From: Thalassospira lohafexi
GTDB taxonomy: Bacteria > Pseudomonadota > Alphaproteobacteria > Rhodospirillales > Thalassospiraceae
NCBI RefSeq assembly: GCF_002844275.1
Contig: NZ_NXGX01000006.1
Span: 1-64,000 of the forward strand
Direction: 5' to 3'
DNA length: 64,000 bases
The notes under the pieces were generated by a model that did not search any database, had not been told where the DNA came from, and saw nothing but the letters and a program-made list of their open reading frames with translations. The translations under genes and the position numbers were made by a program. This document shows positions 18,827 through 27,638 of the stretch, one piece after another. Within the stretch, counting starts at the first letter, position 1. Each line of letters starts with the position of its first letter.

Positions 18827-19378
18827 TCATTTTTCCACATCAAGCGATTTCCCAAGGAGCGCTGAGACAAACTGAGTTGTCGGCACCGGCAACAGATCAA
18901 CAGGGTGATCGCTGCCAAAGGACGCCCACTTGCTGCTAGCGCTGAGCGTTGAGCTGGCCAACATCGTTTTGGTGTTTACGTTAAAAGCCTGATAATGAAT
19001 AGTGATGCGATCAGGGCGACCAGACCATTCGGTTGCGCGGTCTTCCCAATGTAAGATTTGCAGATCAATCAGGTAATCAATGTTTTGAGATAATGCCTCT
19101 TCAAAGGCCTCGTCACGGGTTTTTATTTCGGTAGCATCAACAACTAGGCTGCTATAAGGGACAAGTTGTTTGTGGACTTCCAACAGTAACATTTGACCCG
19201 ATCCAGCATAATTGATGTCCCCAAAAATACCGTCTTTGGGTTGCATGATATAAAAACTACTATCTGATGCGACGGCTTGGACAAGTTGGTGGTTGTCCGT
19301 GCGATACTTGCTGGAACATGCGCCAAGTGTGAAGGATGCAGCAATTACACACAGAACGCTGATTTTGCGAAAATCCAT
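18827..19378 (-). CDS. DUF4823 family lipoprotein
   Basis: About 183 residues, function unknown. The start at 19378 (MDFRKISVLC) has GAGGA upstream and produces a lipoprotein signal ending in the lipobox L-G-A-C at about residues 18-21. The mature part has EDGxxGDxxYAGSGQM-like and LHWEDRATEWSGRPDRI motifs followed by SKWASFGSDHPVDLLP, all typical of DUF4823. An upstream in-frame ATG (19456) would put 26 extra residues before the signal and lies beyond the predicted promoter. Confidence 0.8.
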   Translation of the reverse strand: MDFRKISVLCVIAASFTLGACSSKYRTDNHQLVQAVASDSSFYIMQPKDGIFGDINYAGSGQMLLLEVHKQLVPYSSLVVDATEIKTRDEAFEEALSQNIDYLIDLQILHWEDRATEWSGRPDRITIHYQAFNVNTKTMLASSTLSASSKWASFGSDHPVDLLPVPTTQFVSALLGKSLDVEK

Positions 19379-19412
19379 AAAATCCTCTATTTTGAGATGA
19401 ATAAGTAAAATC

Positions 19413-19441
19413 ATAATATGCAAAAGTTTAATGTTGGGCAA
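19413..19441 (-). promoter_or_regulatory. Sigma70-type promoter of the lipoprotein gene
   Basis: On the minus strand TTGCCC (19441-19436), a 17-bp spacer and TATTAT (19418-19413) lie about 35 nt before the chosen ATG at 19378. The position supports that start over the more distal ATG. Confidence 0.5.
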
Positions 19442-19541
19442 GGTTCTGAAATTCAACCATTTTTACAGTGTTTGTTATCGCCTTGGGCCCATGACGTTTT
19501 CACACGTGACTTTTGATCTTTGAGGGAATAGGTTCCGCGCC

Positions 19542-19934
19542 ATGCAATTTTCACCGTTGTTTATCGCTTCGATTGCCTTGGGCGGGGCCATTGGTGCTGT
19601 CGCACGTCACAGTGTGTCGGTTATGATGGGCTCGATCATGGGCAGCGGCTTTCCCTGGGGAACCTTGACGGTTAATATCGTCGGCTCGTTCCTGATGGGG
19701 GCACTGCTTGAGATTTCTGCGCTTAAGCTATCGCTTTCGCCGGAAATACGTGCGCTGCTTGTCACCGGGTTCTTAGGGGCATTTACAACCTTTTCGACTT
19801 TTTCGCTGGATGTTGCGACCCTATATGAACGGGGCAATCTGGGGCTGACGGCCCTATATATTATTGTCTCTGTTGTGGTTGGCATTTCCGCATTGTTTGG
19901 CGCAATCGCGCTGGTAAGGGGTATTCTGCAATGA
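19542..19934 (+). CDS. crcB: Fluoride ion channel CrcB/FluC
   Basis: CrcB/FluC, 130 residues, a small dual-topology dimeric channel that exports fluoride across the inner membrane. Four hydrophobic segments are visible. Family motifs are GGAIGAVARHS (residues 13-23), GTLTVNIVGSF (about 44-54) and TGFLGAFTTFSTFS (about 77-90). Its stop overlaps the start of the next gene (ATGA). No fluoride riboswitch was recognised upstream. Confidence 0.95.
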   Translation: MQFSPLFIASIALGGAIGAVARHSVSVMMGSIMGSGFPWGTLTVNIVGSFLMGALLEISALKLSLSPEIRALLVTGFLGAFTTFSTFSLDVATLYERGNLGLTALYIIVSVVVGISALFGAIALVRGILQ

Positions 19935-21031
19935 GTGGTGTCACTCTGCGCAAGGTCAAGGCTGAGGACGCCGACGTTCGGCTTGATCGCTGGTTTAAGC
20001 GCAACTGTCCTGAATTTACATTCGGACAGGTCCAAAAATTCCTGCGCGGCGGTCAAATCCGTGTCGATGGCAAACGTGCCAAGGCCAACCAGCGTGTTGA
20101 GCCGGGTCAGGAAATTCGTGTGCCGCCGGTTCCCGTGATGTCGGGCGGCGGTTCGGAGCCATGGACCAAAGACGGCGACTATAGTGCGTCCGAAGGTCCG
20201 CAGCGCAAGCACGACGGCCCGGCAAAATCCAATGCCAGCGAAGCGGAACTTCAGGCCTTGCGTGATTCCGTCATTTTCTATGACGAAGTTGTACTGGCCA
20301 TCAATAAACCCGCCGGTCTGGCCGTGCAGGGCGGAACCAATACGTCCATTCACGTTGATGGCATGCTGGATGCGCTAAAACTCGACAGCAAGGAACGCCC
20401 GAAACTGGTTCACCGGCTCGATAAGGATACCAGTGGTGTCCTTCTGCTTGCGCGGTCATCGTCGGCGGCTCATGCCCTGACCAAGGCGTTCAAGGATAAA
20501 TCAACCCGGAAACTGTATTGGGCGATTGTCACCGGCGCCCCGGTTGAGCGCGAAGGCCTGATTGACGCACCACTGGCAAAGCTTGCCGGTAAGGGCGGCG
20601 AAAAAATGGTCATCGACGAGAAGCAGGGTAAATCGGCACAGACGGTCTATCGTCAGCTGCACCGCGCCGGACGCCGTGCGGCCTGGTTGGCGCTGTCGCC
20701 TTTGACCGGACGTACGCACCAGTTGCGCGCCCATTGTGAAGCCATGGAATGCCCGATCTTGGGCGATGGTAAATACGGTGGGGCGAAGGCCTTCATTGAT
20801 GGCATGTCCAACCAGATGCATCTGCATGCGCGTGCGATTGACTTCCCCCATCCGGTGACAGGCCACCGGGTTGTGATCGAAGCACCGGTGTCAGAACATT
20901 TTGCCACAAGCCTTAAGGCGCTTAACTTCGATCCGAAAACGCCGACCAAATTCCTCACCCCGGAAATCCACCGGGAAAAGGAAGAAAAGCCAAAGCCCAA
21001 GGCAAAACCGTCGCGTCTGCGCAAAAGATAA
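19931..21031 (+). CDS. rluC: 23S rRNA pseudouridine synthase, RluC/RluD (RluA family)
   Basis: RluA-family pseudouridine synthase, 366 residues. An N-terminal S4 RNA-binding domain (about 15-60) is followed by the catalytic domain with HRLDKDTSG and the active-site aspartate D164. Downstream, TGRTHQLRAHCEAMECPILGD is also diagnostic. The C-terminus is a Lys/Pro/Arg-rich tail. RluC (positions 955/2504/2580) is likely, but RluD cannot be excluded by reading. It is translationally coupled to crcB. Confidence 0.88.
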   Translation: MSGVTLRKVKAEDADVRLDRWFKRNCPEFTFGQVQKFLRGGQIRVDGKRAKANQRVEPGQEIRVPPVPVMSGGGSEPWTKDGDYSASEGPQRKHDGPAKSNASEAELQALRDSVIFYDEVVLAINKPAGLAVQGGTNTSIHVDGMLDALKLDSKERPKLVHRLDKDTSGVLLLARSSSAAHALTKAFKDKSTRKLYWAIVTGAPVEREGLIDAPLAKLAGKGGEKMVIDEKQGKSAQTVYRQLHRAGRRAAWLALSPLTGRTHQLRAHCEAMECPILGDGKYGGAKAFIDGMSNQMHLHARAIDFPHPVTGHRVVIEAPVSEHFATSLKALNFDPKTPTKFLTPEIHREKEEKPKPKAKPSRLRKR

Positions 21032-21067
21032 GTCAGAAGGTTCTTCTGCGACAGGTTCAAGAATGCG

Positions 21068-21096
21068 AAAAGCCGACGCACTGCGTCGGCTTTTTC
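21068..21096. terminator. Terminator after the pseudouridine synthase gene
   Basis: A GC-rich inverted repeat (AAAAGCCGACGCA with TGCGTCGGCTTTTT) ends in a T run. The innermost pairs must open to form a loop. It lies between convergent genes and has A and T tracts on both sides, so it can serve both. Confidence 0.75.
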
Positions 21097-21150
21097 GTCC
21101 CTGTCAGAGGTCAATACCAAAAGGCGTTGTAATGACATTGGTCGTCTTGG

Positions 21151-21423
21151 TTAATGGTGCCTCGCAGATTTGCCGAAACGCCCGACAAAGGCGTCATGAA
21201 CGCGGCGAAGGTGCCGTGCGTGCACGGTGTTTCCCGTACGTTCACAAATAACGGCCTGGCTTTTGATCATGACCGCGATGCGTTTGCGGCCACGTGGTGT
21301 GTGCACCATGCTTTCGCCTTCCTCAAGGGCGGTTAGAATTGGAATATGCTCACATTCGGCTATGGCGAGTATTTCCTCCTCTCGAAGGTCGCTGAAATCT
21401 ATGCAGTCCCTAAGCGTGAGCAT
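21151..21423 (-). CDS. Conserved hypothetical protein, 90 aa
   Basis: A small soluble acidic/basic protein that I recognise only as a conserved hypothetical of this lineage. The N-terminus LRDCIDFSDLREEEILAIAE looks like a paired-helix motif and the C-terminal half is basic. A GGAG site lies upstream of the ATG. It faces a HAD hydrolase gene across a 226-nt spacer that presumably holds both promoters. No function can be given. Confidence 0.6.
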   Translation of the reverse strand: MLTLRDCIDFSDLREEEILAIAECEHIPILTALEEGESMVHTPRGRKRIAVMIKSQAVICERTGNTVHARHLRRVHDAFVGRFGKSARHH

Positions 21424-21649
21424 CTTCTGTCTCCGCTGTTATCAGATACTGTCGATAGCCAGAAAAACAGTATACCGCGCGTTAAGGGCGTTCAAAAGCG
21501 ATCCGAAATTTACCAGTGGTTTCCAATGCTTCCCGCAGAGCAAAAAATGCATCTGATTTGCATCTCTACGGGACTCGATCTTTGGGGCGGTATCGGCTAG
21601 GGTCTGAACCCAATCTGCGGCCATATAAAATGATAATGGATGATGCCTC

Positions 21650-22348
21650 ATGGCGAATGACCCGCTTAGACTTGTTGTATTTGATTGTGATGGGACCCTG
21701 GTCGATAGCCAGCATGCGATTGCACACTGCATGGACCATGCCTTTGCCCAGCATGGGCTCGATTGCCCGGGACTGGAAAATACCCGCACCATCATTGGTC
21801 TGAGCCTGCCAGAAGCCATTGCCAAACTTGCCGCACCGCGCCGCGTTACCGACGAGGTGATTGATGCGGTGACGGCGGCCTACAAGGATGCGTTCTTTAC
21901 CCTGCGGCAGACACCTGATTTCCACGAGCCGCTGTTTCCCGGCGTGCGCGAGGTCCTGACTGAACTGGACCGCCGCCAATGGTTGTTGGGTGTTGCCACC
22001 GGCAAGGCCCGACGCGGTCTTGATGCGGTCTTGGCGCGCAATGAACTTGATGGCCGGTTTGTTACCTTGCAAACCTGTGACAATCATCCGTCCAAGCCCC
22101 ATCCATCAATGTTGATGGCGGCCCTTGATGAAGCCGGGGCTGATGCGCCCAATGCGGTGATTGTCGGTGATACCAGCTATGATATCGAAATGGGCCGTGC
22201 GGCAGGCATGATCGCCATTGGCGTTGCATGGGGCTATCATGATATTGAAACCCTGACGGCGTCGGGCGCACATGCGGTCATCCGCCATTTTGATGAACTG
22301 CCATCCGTGCTGGATCGTATTTGGGAAATTGATTGTGACGCCGCTTAA
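21650..22348 (+). CDS. HAD-IA family hydrolase, phosphoglycolate phosphatase-like
   Basis: 232 residues, HAD superfamily phosphohydrolase. Motif I FDCDGTLVDS is at residues 11-20, motif III falls at the KPHPSMLMAAL segment, and motif IV is VIVGDTSYDIEMGRAAG. The helical cap between motifs I and II makes it subfamily IA (Gph-like). The substrate is not determinable. The next gene starts within its 3' end (14-nt overlap). Confidence 0.85.
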   Translation: MANDPLRLVVFDCDGTLVDSQHAIAHCMDHAFAQHGLDCPGLENTRTIIGLSLPEAIAKLAAPRRVTDEVIDAVTAAYKDAFFTLRQTPDFHEPLFPGVREVLTELDRRQWLLGVATGKARRGLDAVLARNELDGRFVTLQTCDNHPSKPHPSMLMAALDEAGADAPNAVIVGDTSYDIEMGRAAGMIAIGVAWGYHDIETLTASGAHAVIRHFDELPSVLDRIWEIDCDAA

Positions 22349-22811
22349 AAACCCGGAACTCGGACCGATTAACTTTGAACTGACCGTGGCCGTTGATCCC
22401 GATCACGCGTTTGAGGCCTTCACCGCCGAATTTGGGCAGTGGTGGCCAACCGATAGCCATTCGCTGTCCAAGAAAGATTGCATTGCGGTTGATATGCATC
22501 CCGGTCTTGGCGGTGCGATTGTCGAACGTGCGCGCGGACGTGAAAACATTTCATGGGGTCATGTCGAAATCTGGCAGCCGGGCGAACATCTTGCCTTTAC
22601 TTGGCATCCGGGCTGGAATGCCGGGGATTATACCCGTGTCGCGGTGTCCTTTGACATGAATGATTTTGGTCGCTGTGTGATCCGGTTGGAGCACAAGGAC
22701 TGGCATAACGTTGGCGATATCGCACCGGCCCTGCGTAAGGGATATGTTGCGGGCTGGGAATATGCCTTTGGCGAATGCTTTGCCAAGTATCTGCGGGAAA
22801 AACGCGGCTAA
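22335..22811 (+). CDS. SRPBCC (AHSA1-like) domain protein
   Basis: 158 residues with a START/Bet v1-like fold of the activator-of-Hsp90-homology (AHSA1) type. Features seen include VDPDHAFEAFT near the N-terminus and the W-rich HVEIWQPGEHLAFTWHPGW segment. GTG 22335 is chosen because GGGA lies upstream and it overlaps the HAD gene's end in an operon-like way. The ligand is unknown. Confidence 0.75.
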   Translation: MTPLKNPELGPINFELTVAVDPDHAFEAFTAEFGQWWPTDSHSLSKKDCIAVDMHPGLGGAIVERARGRENISWGHVEIWQPGEHLAFTWHPGWNAGDYTRVAVSFDMNDFGRCVIRLEHKDWHNVGDIAPALRKGYVAGWEYAFGECFAKYLREKRG

Positions 22812-22836
22812 AACAGACCTGTGCGCCAGATACGTA

Positions 22837-22868
22837 AAAGGGCACCTCTTTTTTAAAGGTGCCCTTTG
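22837..22868. terminator. Bidirectional terminator
   Basis: A perfect 11-bp stem (22837-22847 with 22857-22867) flanked by AAA and TTT runs, located between convergent genes. Confidence 0.8.
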
Positions 22869-22886
22869 TCATGTCGGGTGCAAATT

Positions 22887-23501
22887 TTAAACAAGCCGAT
22901 CTTCGATCATTTCACGGCGCAGTTTGACCGGATCATTGAACCAATGGGTCATAAAGCCCATTTCACGCGCTTGCTGGATGTTCTTCTCGCTATCATCAAT
23001 AAACAGGGTTTCGCGCGGGTTGAGTTTGAACCGCGCGCATGTCAGCTCAAAAATGCGCGGATCAGGTTTGGCGAGCTTTTCCTCGCCAGATACCAGAATA
23101 CCTTCGAAGTGGTTGAGAAACTCAAACCGTTCGACTGCGAATGGCCAGGTTTCTGCCGACCAGTTGGTCAGGGCAAACAGGCGCACATTGCCGCGTGATT
23201 TCAAATCTTCGAGGATGTGAACCGTGCGGTCAATCTGGCCTTTAAGCATTTCCGGCCAACGATCCCACCATGCGGCAATCTGATCGGCATGATCGGGATG
23301 GCGGTGTTGCAAGTCAGGGATCGACTTGGCAAAGCTAAGCGCCCCCTTGTCATGCAGGAAGTTCCAGTGCGGATGGCAGATCTCGCTTAGGAAATGTTCC
23401 ATTTCAGCCGGATCGTCAAAGATCTTGCGATATAAATGACGCGGGTCCCAATCAACAAGAACGCCGCCAAGATCAAACAGTACGGTTTCAATTTCGCGCA
23501 T
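22887..23501 (-). CDS. HAD-IA family hydrolase, YihX-like
   Basis: 204 residues. Motif I is FDLGGVLVDWDPRHLY, the form found in YihX-type sugar-phosphate phosphatases and haloacid-dehalogenase-like HADs. Motif II is ALTNWS, motif III K at KPDPRIFEL, and motif IV FIDDSEKNI. It is likely a phosphatase for a small sugar phosphate, though this is inferred from the DLGGV motif only. No operon partner is visible. Confidence 0.85.
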   Translation of the reverse strand: MREIETVLFDLGGVLVDWDPRHLYRKIFDDPAEMEHFLSEICHPHWNFLHDKGALSFAKSIPDLQHRHPDHADQIAAWWDRWPEMLKGQIDRTVHILEDLKSRGNVRLFALTNWSAETWPFAVERFEFLNHFEGILVSGEEKLAKPDPRIFELTCARFKLNPRETLFIDDSEKNIQQAREMGFMTHWFNDPVKLRREMIEDRLV

Positions 23502-23729
23502 GGATACTCCTGCTTGCGGGGGCTCGATGGTCTGAGGTTAAATCAGGTGACGGGGCGAACCGCAAGCGGCAGTTTGTTGAAAATGTTGCATTGATCGAAG
23601 GTGCCCGACTGTCCGTATCAAAACAGGTCAACACATTATGGCGCCGATGACGGGAGTGTGATTTGCCTATGCCCCCGGTCATCGCGAATGATTGCACCGT
23701 AAGAAACTGTCATCAAAGGAGGCTTGAAT

Positions 23730-24554
23730 ATGTGTACGCTTGATGGATGTGGCTCACACGAGCATCTTGGACCACCACCCAAGGCAACAGATGAACAGCG
23801 TCGATTGTTTTTAAAAGGGGCGGTTGCCCTGCCGCTTGCGATTGTTTTGGCCGACCCTGTTCTGGCCCACGCCCAAGGGGCCATGCTTGATAAAGTCACC
23901 ATCACCACACCCGAAGGCGCAAAAATGGTGGCCGAAATCGCTATGCCAGCGACCTTGCCGGCACCAACCATTATTCTGATCCATGAATGGTGGGGGCTTA
24001 ATGATCATATTCGTGCCGTGGCGGCCGAATATGCCAAGCAGGGCTATATCGCGCTTGCGGTTGATTTATATGGTGAACCACCTGCAACCACACCCGATGG
24101 CGCACGTGCCTTGATGTCGGGGATGGACCCGGTTGCTGCTACCCGAAAATTGCAGTCCTCGGTCGAGTTTTTGAAAAACCACAAGGACTCAACGGGCAAA
24201 GTTGGTTCGGTTGGCTGGTGCTTTGGTGGCGGCTGGTCGCTTAATACCGCCCTTGCCACCGATGTTGATGCGGCTGTGATCTATTACGGCAATGTCAACA
24301 AAACCCCCGAACAGGTTGCGACCTTGAACGCACCGCTGATGGGCCATTTCGGAAAGCTTGATAAATCGATCAACAAGGAAATGGTCGAGGGGTTTGAGCA
24401 GTCGCTCGAAACGGCGGGTAAATCGCTTTATAAATTCTATTGGTATGATGCGGATCATGCCTTTGCCAATCCGACGGGCGGGCGCTATGACGCCGAGGAT
24501 GCCCAACTGGCATGGACGCGCACACAGGCCTTCTTTGATCATCATCTGGGCTAA
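23730..24554 (+). CDS. Dienelactone hydrolase family protein with Tat signal
   Basis: 274 residues, alpha/beta hydrolase of the dienelactone hydrolase family. The N-terminus has Cys and His residues (MCTLDGCGSHEH) and then a twin-arginine signal, QRRLFLKGA, before a hydrophobic stretch ending A-H-A-Q-G. The catalytic triad reads as C164 (GWCFGGG), D211 and H243 (DADHAF). ATG 23730 follows AAAGGAGG. Export suggests a periplasmic substrate, possibly a lactone, but nothing nearby points to chlorocatechol degradation. Confidence 0.88.
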   Translation: MCTLDGCGSHEHLGPPPKATDEQRRLFLKGAVALPLAIVLADPVLAHAQGAMLDKVTITTPEGAKMVAEIAMPATLPAPTIILIHEWWGLNDHIRAVAAEYAKQGYIALAVDLYGEPPATTPDGARALMSGMDPVAATRKLQSSVEFLKNHKDSTGKVGSVGWCFGGGWSLNTALATDVDAAVIYYGNVNKTPEQVATLNAPLMGHFGKLDKSINKEMVEGFEQSLETAGKSLYKFYWYDADHAFANPTGGRYDAEDAQLAWTRTQAFFDHHLG

Positions 24555-24587
24555 GCAGCGGTTGCTTTGCGACAAATGGTATAACGT

Positions 24588-24616
24588 ATAAAGGCCGGGT
24601 CAAACCCGGCCTTTAT
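24588..24616. terminator. Bidirectional terminator
   Basis: A perfect 13-bp stem (24588-24600 with 24604-24616) and CAA loop between convergent genes, with A/T-rich ends on both sides. Confidence 0.85.
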
Positions 24617-24652
24617 ATTTGTCTGATGATTGGGTTCAGGCCCTAAATTTTA

Positions 24653-25423
24653 TCAATTCGTCGGATTGGCGCGGTTGGCCCATTTGGTTGACCGGCGTTC
24701 GATGACGTTAAAGATTTCATACATCGCAATGCCCATCACCGCGATGACCAGAAGTCCGGCAAACACCAGCGGCATGTTGAATTTCGACGATGCCGACAGC
24801 ATCAAATAACCAACACCAACGTTCGATGCCACGGTTTCGGAAATAACCGACCCGACAAAGGCCAGCGTGATCGCGACCTTCAACGAGGCAAAGAAATAGG
24901 GCATTGCACGCGGGAAGCCGACCTTGATCAGAATGTCTTTGCGGGTTGCGCCGAGTGATCGCAACACATCGCGCAATTCCGGTTCAAGGGTGGCAAGCCC
25001 GGTTGCGACATTGACCACAATCGGGAAGAACGAAATCATGAATGCGGTGATGATGGCCGGCACCGTGCCAATACCAAACCACATGACCAGAACCGGCACC
25101 AGTGCCACCTTCGGCACCGAGTTAAACCCGACCAGAAGCGGGTTCGCCGCGTCATAAATCGTTCTGCTGGATCCTACCAGTGCGCCAAGCACCACGCCAA
25201 ACACCACGGCAATGGCAAAGCCCACCAGTGTTGTATAAAGCGTGTGGGTCGCATGCATCCAGATCGCTTCATGGAATTGCCAGCCGACAATGACGCTTTC
25301 GGACGGGGTAGGCAGCACATAGGGCGGGATGTTGAAAATCCGGACAATCAGTTCCCACAAAACAAACAGGCTGATGGCACTGAGCCAAGGGGAGGCTTTG
25401 CGCAGGTTGAGTTTCTTGTTCAT
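24653..25423 (-). CDS. ABC transporter permease, SsuC/TauC/ThiX type
   Basis: 256 residues, inner-membrane permease with about six hydrophobic segments. The EAA loop appears as ELRDVLRSLGATRKDILIKV near residue 165. It is the third gene of a three-gene importer operon, 17 nt after the ATPase. The family covers sulfonate, nitrate, taurine and pyrimidine-precursor importers; the substrate is not fixed by sequence. Confidence 0.92.
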   Translation of the reverse strand: MNKKLNLRKASPWLSAISLFVLWELIVRIFNIPPYVLPTPSESVIVGWQFHEAIWMHATHTLYTTLVGFAIAVVFGVVLGALVGSSRTIYDAANPLLVGFNSVPKVALVPVLVMWFGIGTVPAIITAFMISFFPIVVNVATGLATLEPELRDVLRSLGATRKDILIKVGFPRAMPYFFASLKVAITLAFVGSVISETVASNVGVGYLMLSASSKFNMPLVFAGLLVIAVMGIAMYEIFNVIERRSTKWANRANPTN

Positions 25424-25440
25424 GATATCTGCCCGCCTTT

Positions 25441-26235
25441 CTATGCTGCACGCACGTCACGGATGTGACTGCGCAATTCGTGGACAAGATCGGTGAAAGG
25501 CTGGGTAAAGGTGACTTCCTGATCACGCGGCCGGGGCAGGGGGTTTTCCCGTGCAACGATGATTTTACCCGGACGTTTGGACATCACATAAATGGTATCG
25601 GCCAAATAGGATGCTTCGCGCAGATCATGGGTCACCAGAATAACCGTGAACGGGCGCACCATCCAAAGGTTCTGCAAAATGTCCCACAGTTCTTCGCGGG
25701 TAAAGGCATCCAGCGCGCCAAACGGTTCATCGAGCATCAAAAGATCGGGTTCATGAATCAACGACCGGCAGAGTGATGCACGTTGCTGCATGCCACCTGA
25801 CAATTCCCACGGAAATTTGTCTTCATGTCCTTCAAGTCCGACACTGGCCAGAAGCTTGCGCGCGCGGTCTTCGTATTCAGCGCGATGTTTGCGCAGGCGG
25901 TTACGGTGCGGCTTGACGATTTCCATCGGCAGCAAAACGTTATCAAGTGTGGTCCGCCACGGCAAAAGGGTCGGGTTCTGAAACGCCATGCCGACAATTT
26001 TAAGCGGACCGGAAACTTCCTTATTATCAACAAGCACGATGCCATCGGTCGGGGGCATCAGCCCGGACACAAGTTTCAGCAAGGATGATTTGCCACACCC
26101 CGACGGGCCAACAACCGCGACAAACTCGCCCTTGTTGATCTTCATGTTGGTGGTGTCGAGTGCGAGTTCGTCGCCTTCGCTATAGCGCATCGTGACGTTA
26201 TTGAGTTCGACAAAGCTTTTAGACACGGAAGTCAT
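25441..26235 (-). CDS. ABC transporter ATP-binding protein, SsuB/TauB/ThiZ type
   Basis: 264 residues. Walker A GPSGCGKSS is at residues 43-51, the signature is LSGGMQQR, and Walker B is LLMLDEPFGALD. The ATG at 26235 (MTSVSKSFVELNNV) is preceded by GGGGGA. The reading frame stays open further upstream into the neighbouring gene, but that part has no ABC homology. It energises the permease encoded just downstream. Confidence 0.93.
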   Translation of the reverse strand: MTSVSKSFVELNNVTMRYSEGDELALDTTNMKINKGEFVAVVGPSGCGKSSLLKLVSGLMPPTDGIVLVDNKEVSGPLKIVGMAFQNPTLLPWRTTLDNVLLPMEIVKPHRNRLRKHRAEYEDRARKLLASVGLEGHEDKFPWELSGGMQQRASLCRSLIHEPDLLMLDEPFGALDAFTREELWDILQNLWMVRPFTVILVTHDLREASYLADTIYVMSKRPGKIIVARENPLPRPRDQEVTFTQPFTDLVHELRSHIRDVRAA

Positions 26236-26329
26236 TCCCCCTGCTTGTCCGGATTGTTTTTTGTTATGTGTTATGGGTGGGATCAATGCATGCCGGGGCA
26301 GGCTAACCTGCCCCGGATGTCTGTATTGA

Positions 26330-27364
26330 TTACTTGATCTGGCGGTCTGCTTCGCCGGGCATAAAGACATCGGTAAAGACATCGCCAACCGTCGGCTTGT
26401 TCTCAAAGCCAAAGGCCAGTGCAACCTGATCAATCGCCTTGGCCATACGGTCGGTTTTGACCATGCCCATGCCGTTTTCCAAGCTGTCCGGGGTGACGAC
26501 GTTTTCGTCAATCGCCATCTGAAGGCGCTGCAGTTCAAGGGCCGGGTCAATCAGTGGATCGACTTCCTTAAGGGCTGCGATGGCTGATGCCGGGTCTTCA
26601 ATCGCCGCACGCCAGCCTTTGACAACCGCACGCAAGAAGCCGCGCAGTTCTTCAGGATGTTTTTCCATCATTTCCGGCGATGCCAGAAGGCCGTTGCCAT
26701 AAAAGTCCATGCCGAAATCCTTGTATTGGAAAACGGTCAGGTCTTCTTTGCCAATGCCTTGTGCCTGCAGGTTCAGGATGGATGTGAAATAGTGACCGGT
26801 AATCGCATCCACATCGCCGCGCACCAGCATCGGTTCACGAAGCGGCGGGTCCATGCTTTCCCATTTGACGGCATCGACATCAAGGCCGGTTGCCGATGCA
26901 AAGGCCGGGTAAAGTTTTCGCGATGCGTCAAACACCGGCGCGCCAAGCGTCTTGCCAATCAGATCTTCGGGTTTGGTGATGCCCGATTTTTTTAACATGA
27001 ACAACGCAAACGGCGGGCGGTCATAGACCATGAAGATCGACTTCATGGCGCGGTCCGGGTTGGTGGCGTTAAATTCAACCAGCGAATTGATATCGGCCAG
27101 TGATACGTCATAGGCGCCGCTGGCAACCCGCGTGATCGCCCCGACCGAACCGTTGCCCGAGTCAATCGTGACATCAAGCCCTTCGTCGGCGTAATAGCCG
27201 TTCTTTTTAGCCAGAATATAGGGGGCAGCCGGACCTTCATATTTCCAGTCGAGTGAAAATTTAAGGTCCATCTCGGCCTTGGCCGACGTTGCGCCAAACG
27301 CAATGGCAGCACTTAGTGATGCGCCAAGTGCGGCGCTAAAAAATCGGGTTGTGAATTTTGTCAT
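26330..27364 (-). CDS. ABC transporter substrate-binding protein, NMT1/THI5-like
   Basis: 344 residues, periplasmic solute receptor of the NMT1/THI5 (SsuA-like) family. A signal peptide (about 1-30, ending A-K-A) precedes the mature start EMDLKFSLDWKYEGP. The pair LAKKNGYYADEGLDVTI and GASGAYDVSLADINSLVEF-type region is typical. No TPP riboswitch (THI box) was found upstream, so a thiamine precursor is not supported over other possibilities such as sulfonates or nitrogen heterocycles. Confidence 0.9.
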   Translation of the reverse strand: MTKFTTRFFSAALGASLSAAIAFGATSAKAEMDLKFSLDWKYEGPAAPYILAKKNGYYADEGLDVTIDSGNGSVGAITRVASGAYDVSLADINSLVEFNATNPDRAMKSIFMVYDRPPFALFMLKKSGITKPEDLIGKTLGAPVFDASRKLYPAFASATGLDVDAVKWESMDPPLREPMLVRGDVDAITGHYFTSILNLQAQGIGKEDLTVFQYKDFGMDFYGNGLLASPEMMEKHPEELRGFLRAVVKGWRAAIEDPASAIAALKEVDPLIDPALELQRLQMAIDENVVTPDSLENGMGMVKTDRMAKAIDQVALAFGFENKPTVGDVFTDVFMPGEADRQIK

Positions 27365-27520
27365 ACGAATGAAGCCTCTCCTGATTTCGGACTGTTATTA
27401 TCAGCCCTGCAACCGAAATAATCCCCTGACGACACAGCAAGGCACATGCCATGTCCATTATTGTCGCGCATTTTCGCGCTTTTGTCATATTCACGTCGCA
27501 GAGTAGGGATGTTTACTATT

Positions 27521-27566
27521 TGGTCAATGGGGTAAATTGATCAAAAATTATACAGAAATTTTTGAT
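27521..27566. promoter_or_regulatory. Overlapping inverted repeats in the importer-ATP12 divergent region
   Basis: Two symmetric elements lie in the 274-nt spacer between the divergent importer and ATP12 genes. One is TGGTCAA-N9-TTGATCA (27521-27543, one mismatch) and the other ATCAAAAATT-N7-AATTTTTGAT (27540-27566, perfect). Either could be a repressor or activator operator. Nothing else was seen in the gap except a short GCGC hairpin near 27472. Confidence 0.4.
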
Positions 27567-27638
27567 AATCGCCTAAATGGCGTTCTGATGACGTAAAACC
27601 GTCTGAAACCCCTTGCGCCGAACTCTGCTTTTAGGCAT

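Noticed and set aside
19457-19541. Possible fluoride riboswitch upstream of crcB
   Set aside because: The crcB-motif consensus and pseudoknot elements could not be matched in this 85-nt spacer.
26236-26550. N-terminal extension of the ABC ATPase frame
   Set aside because: It overlaps the 3' part of the substrate-binding gene in another frame and has no ABC homology; a good ribosome site precedes ATG 26235.
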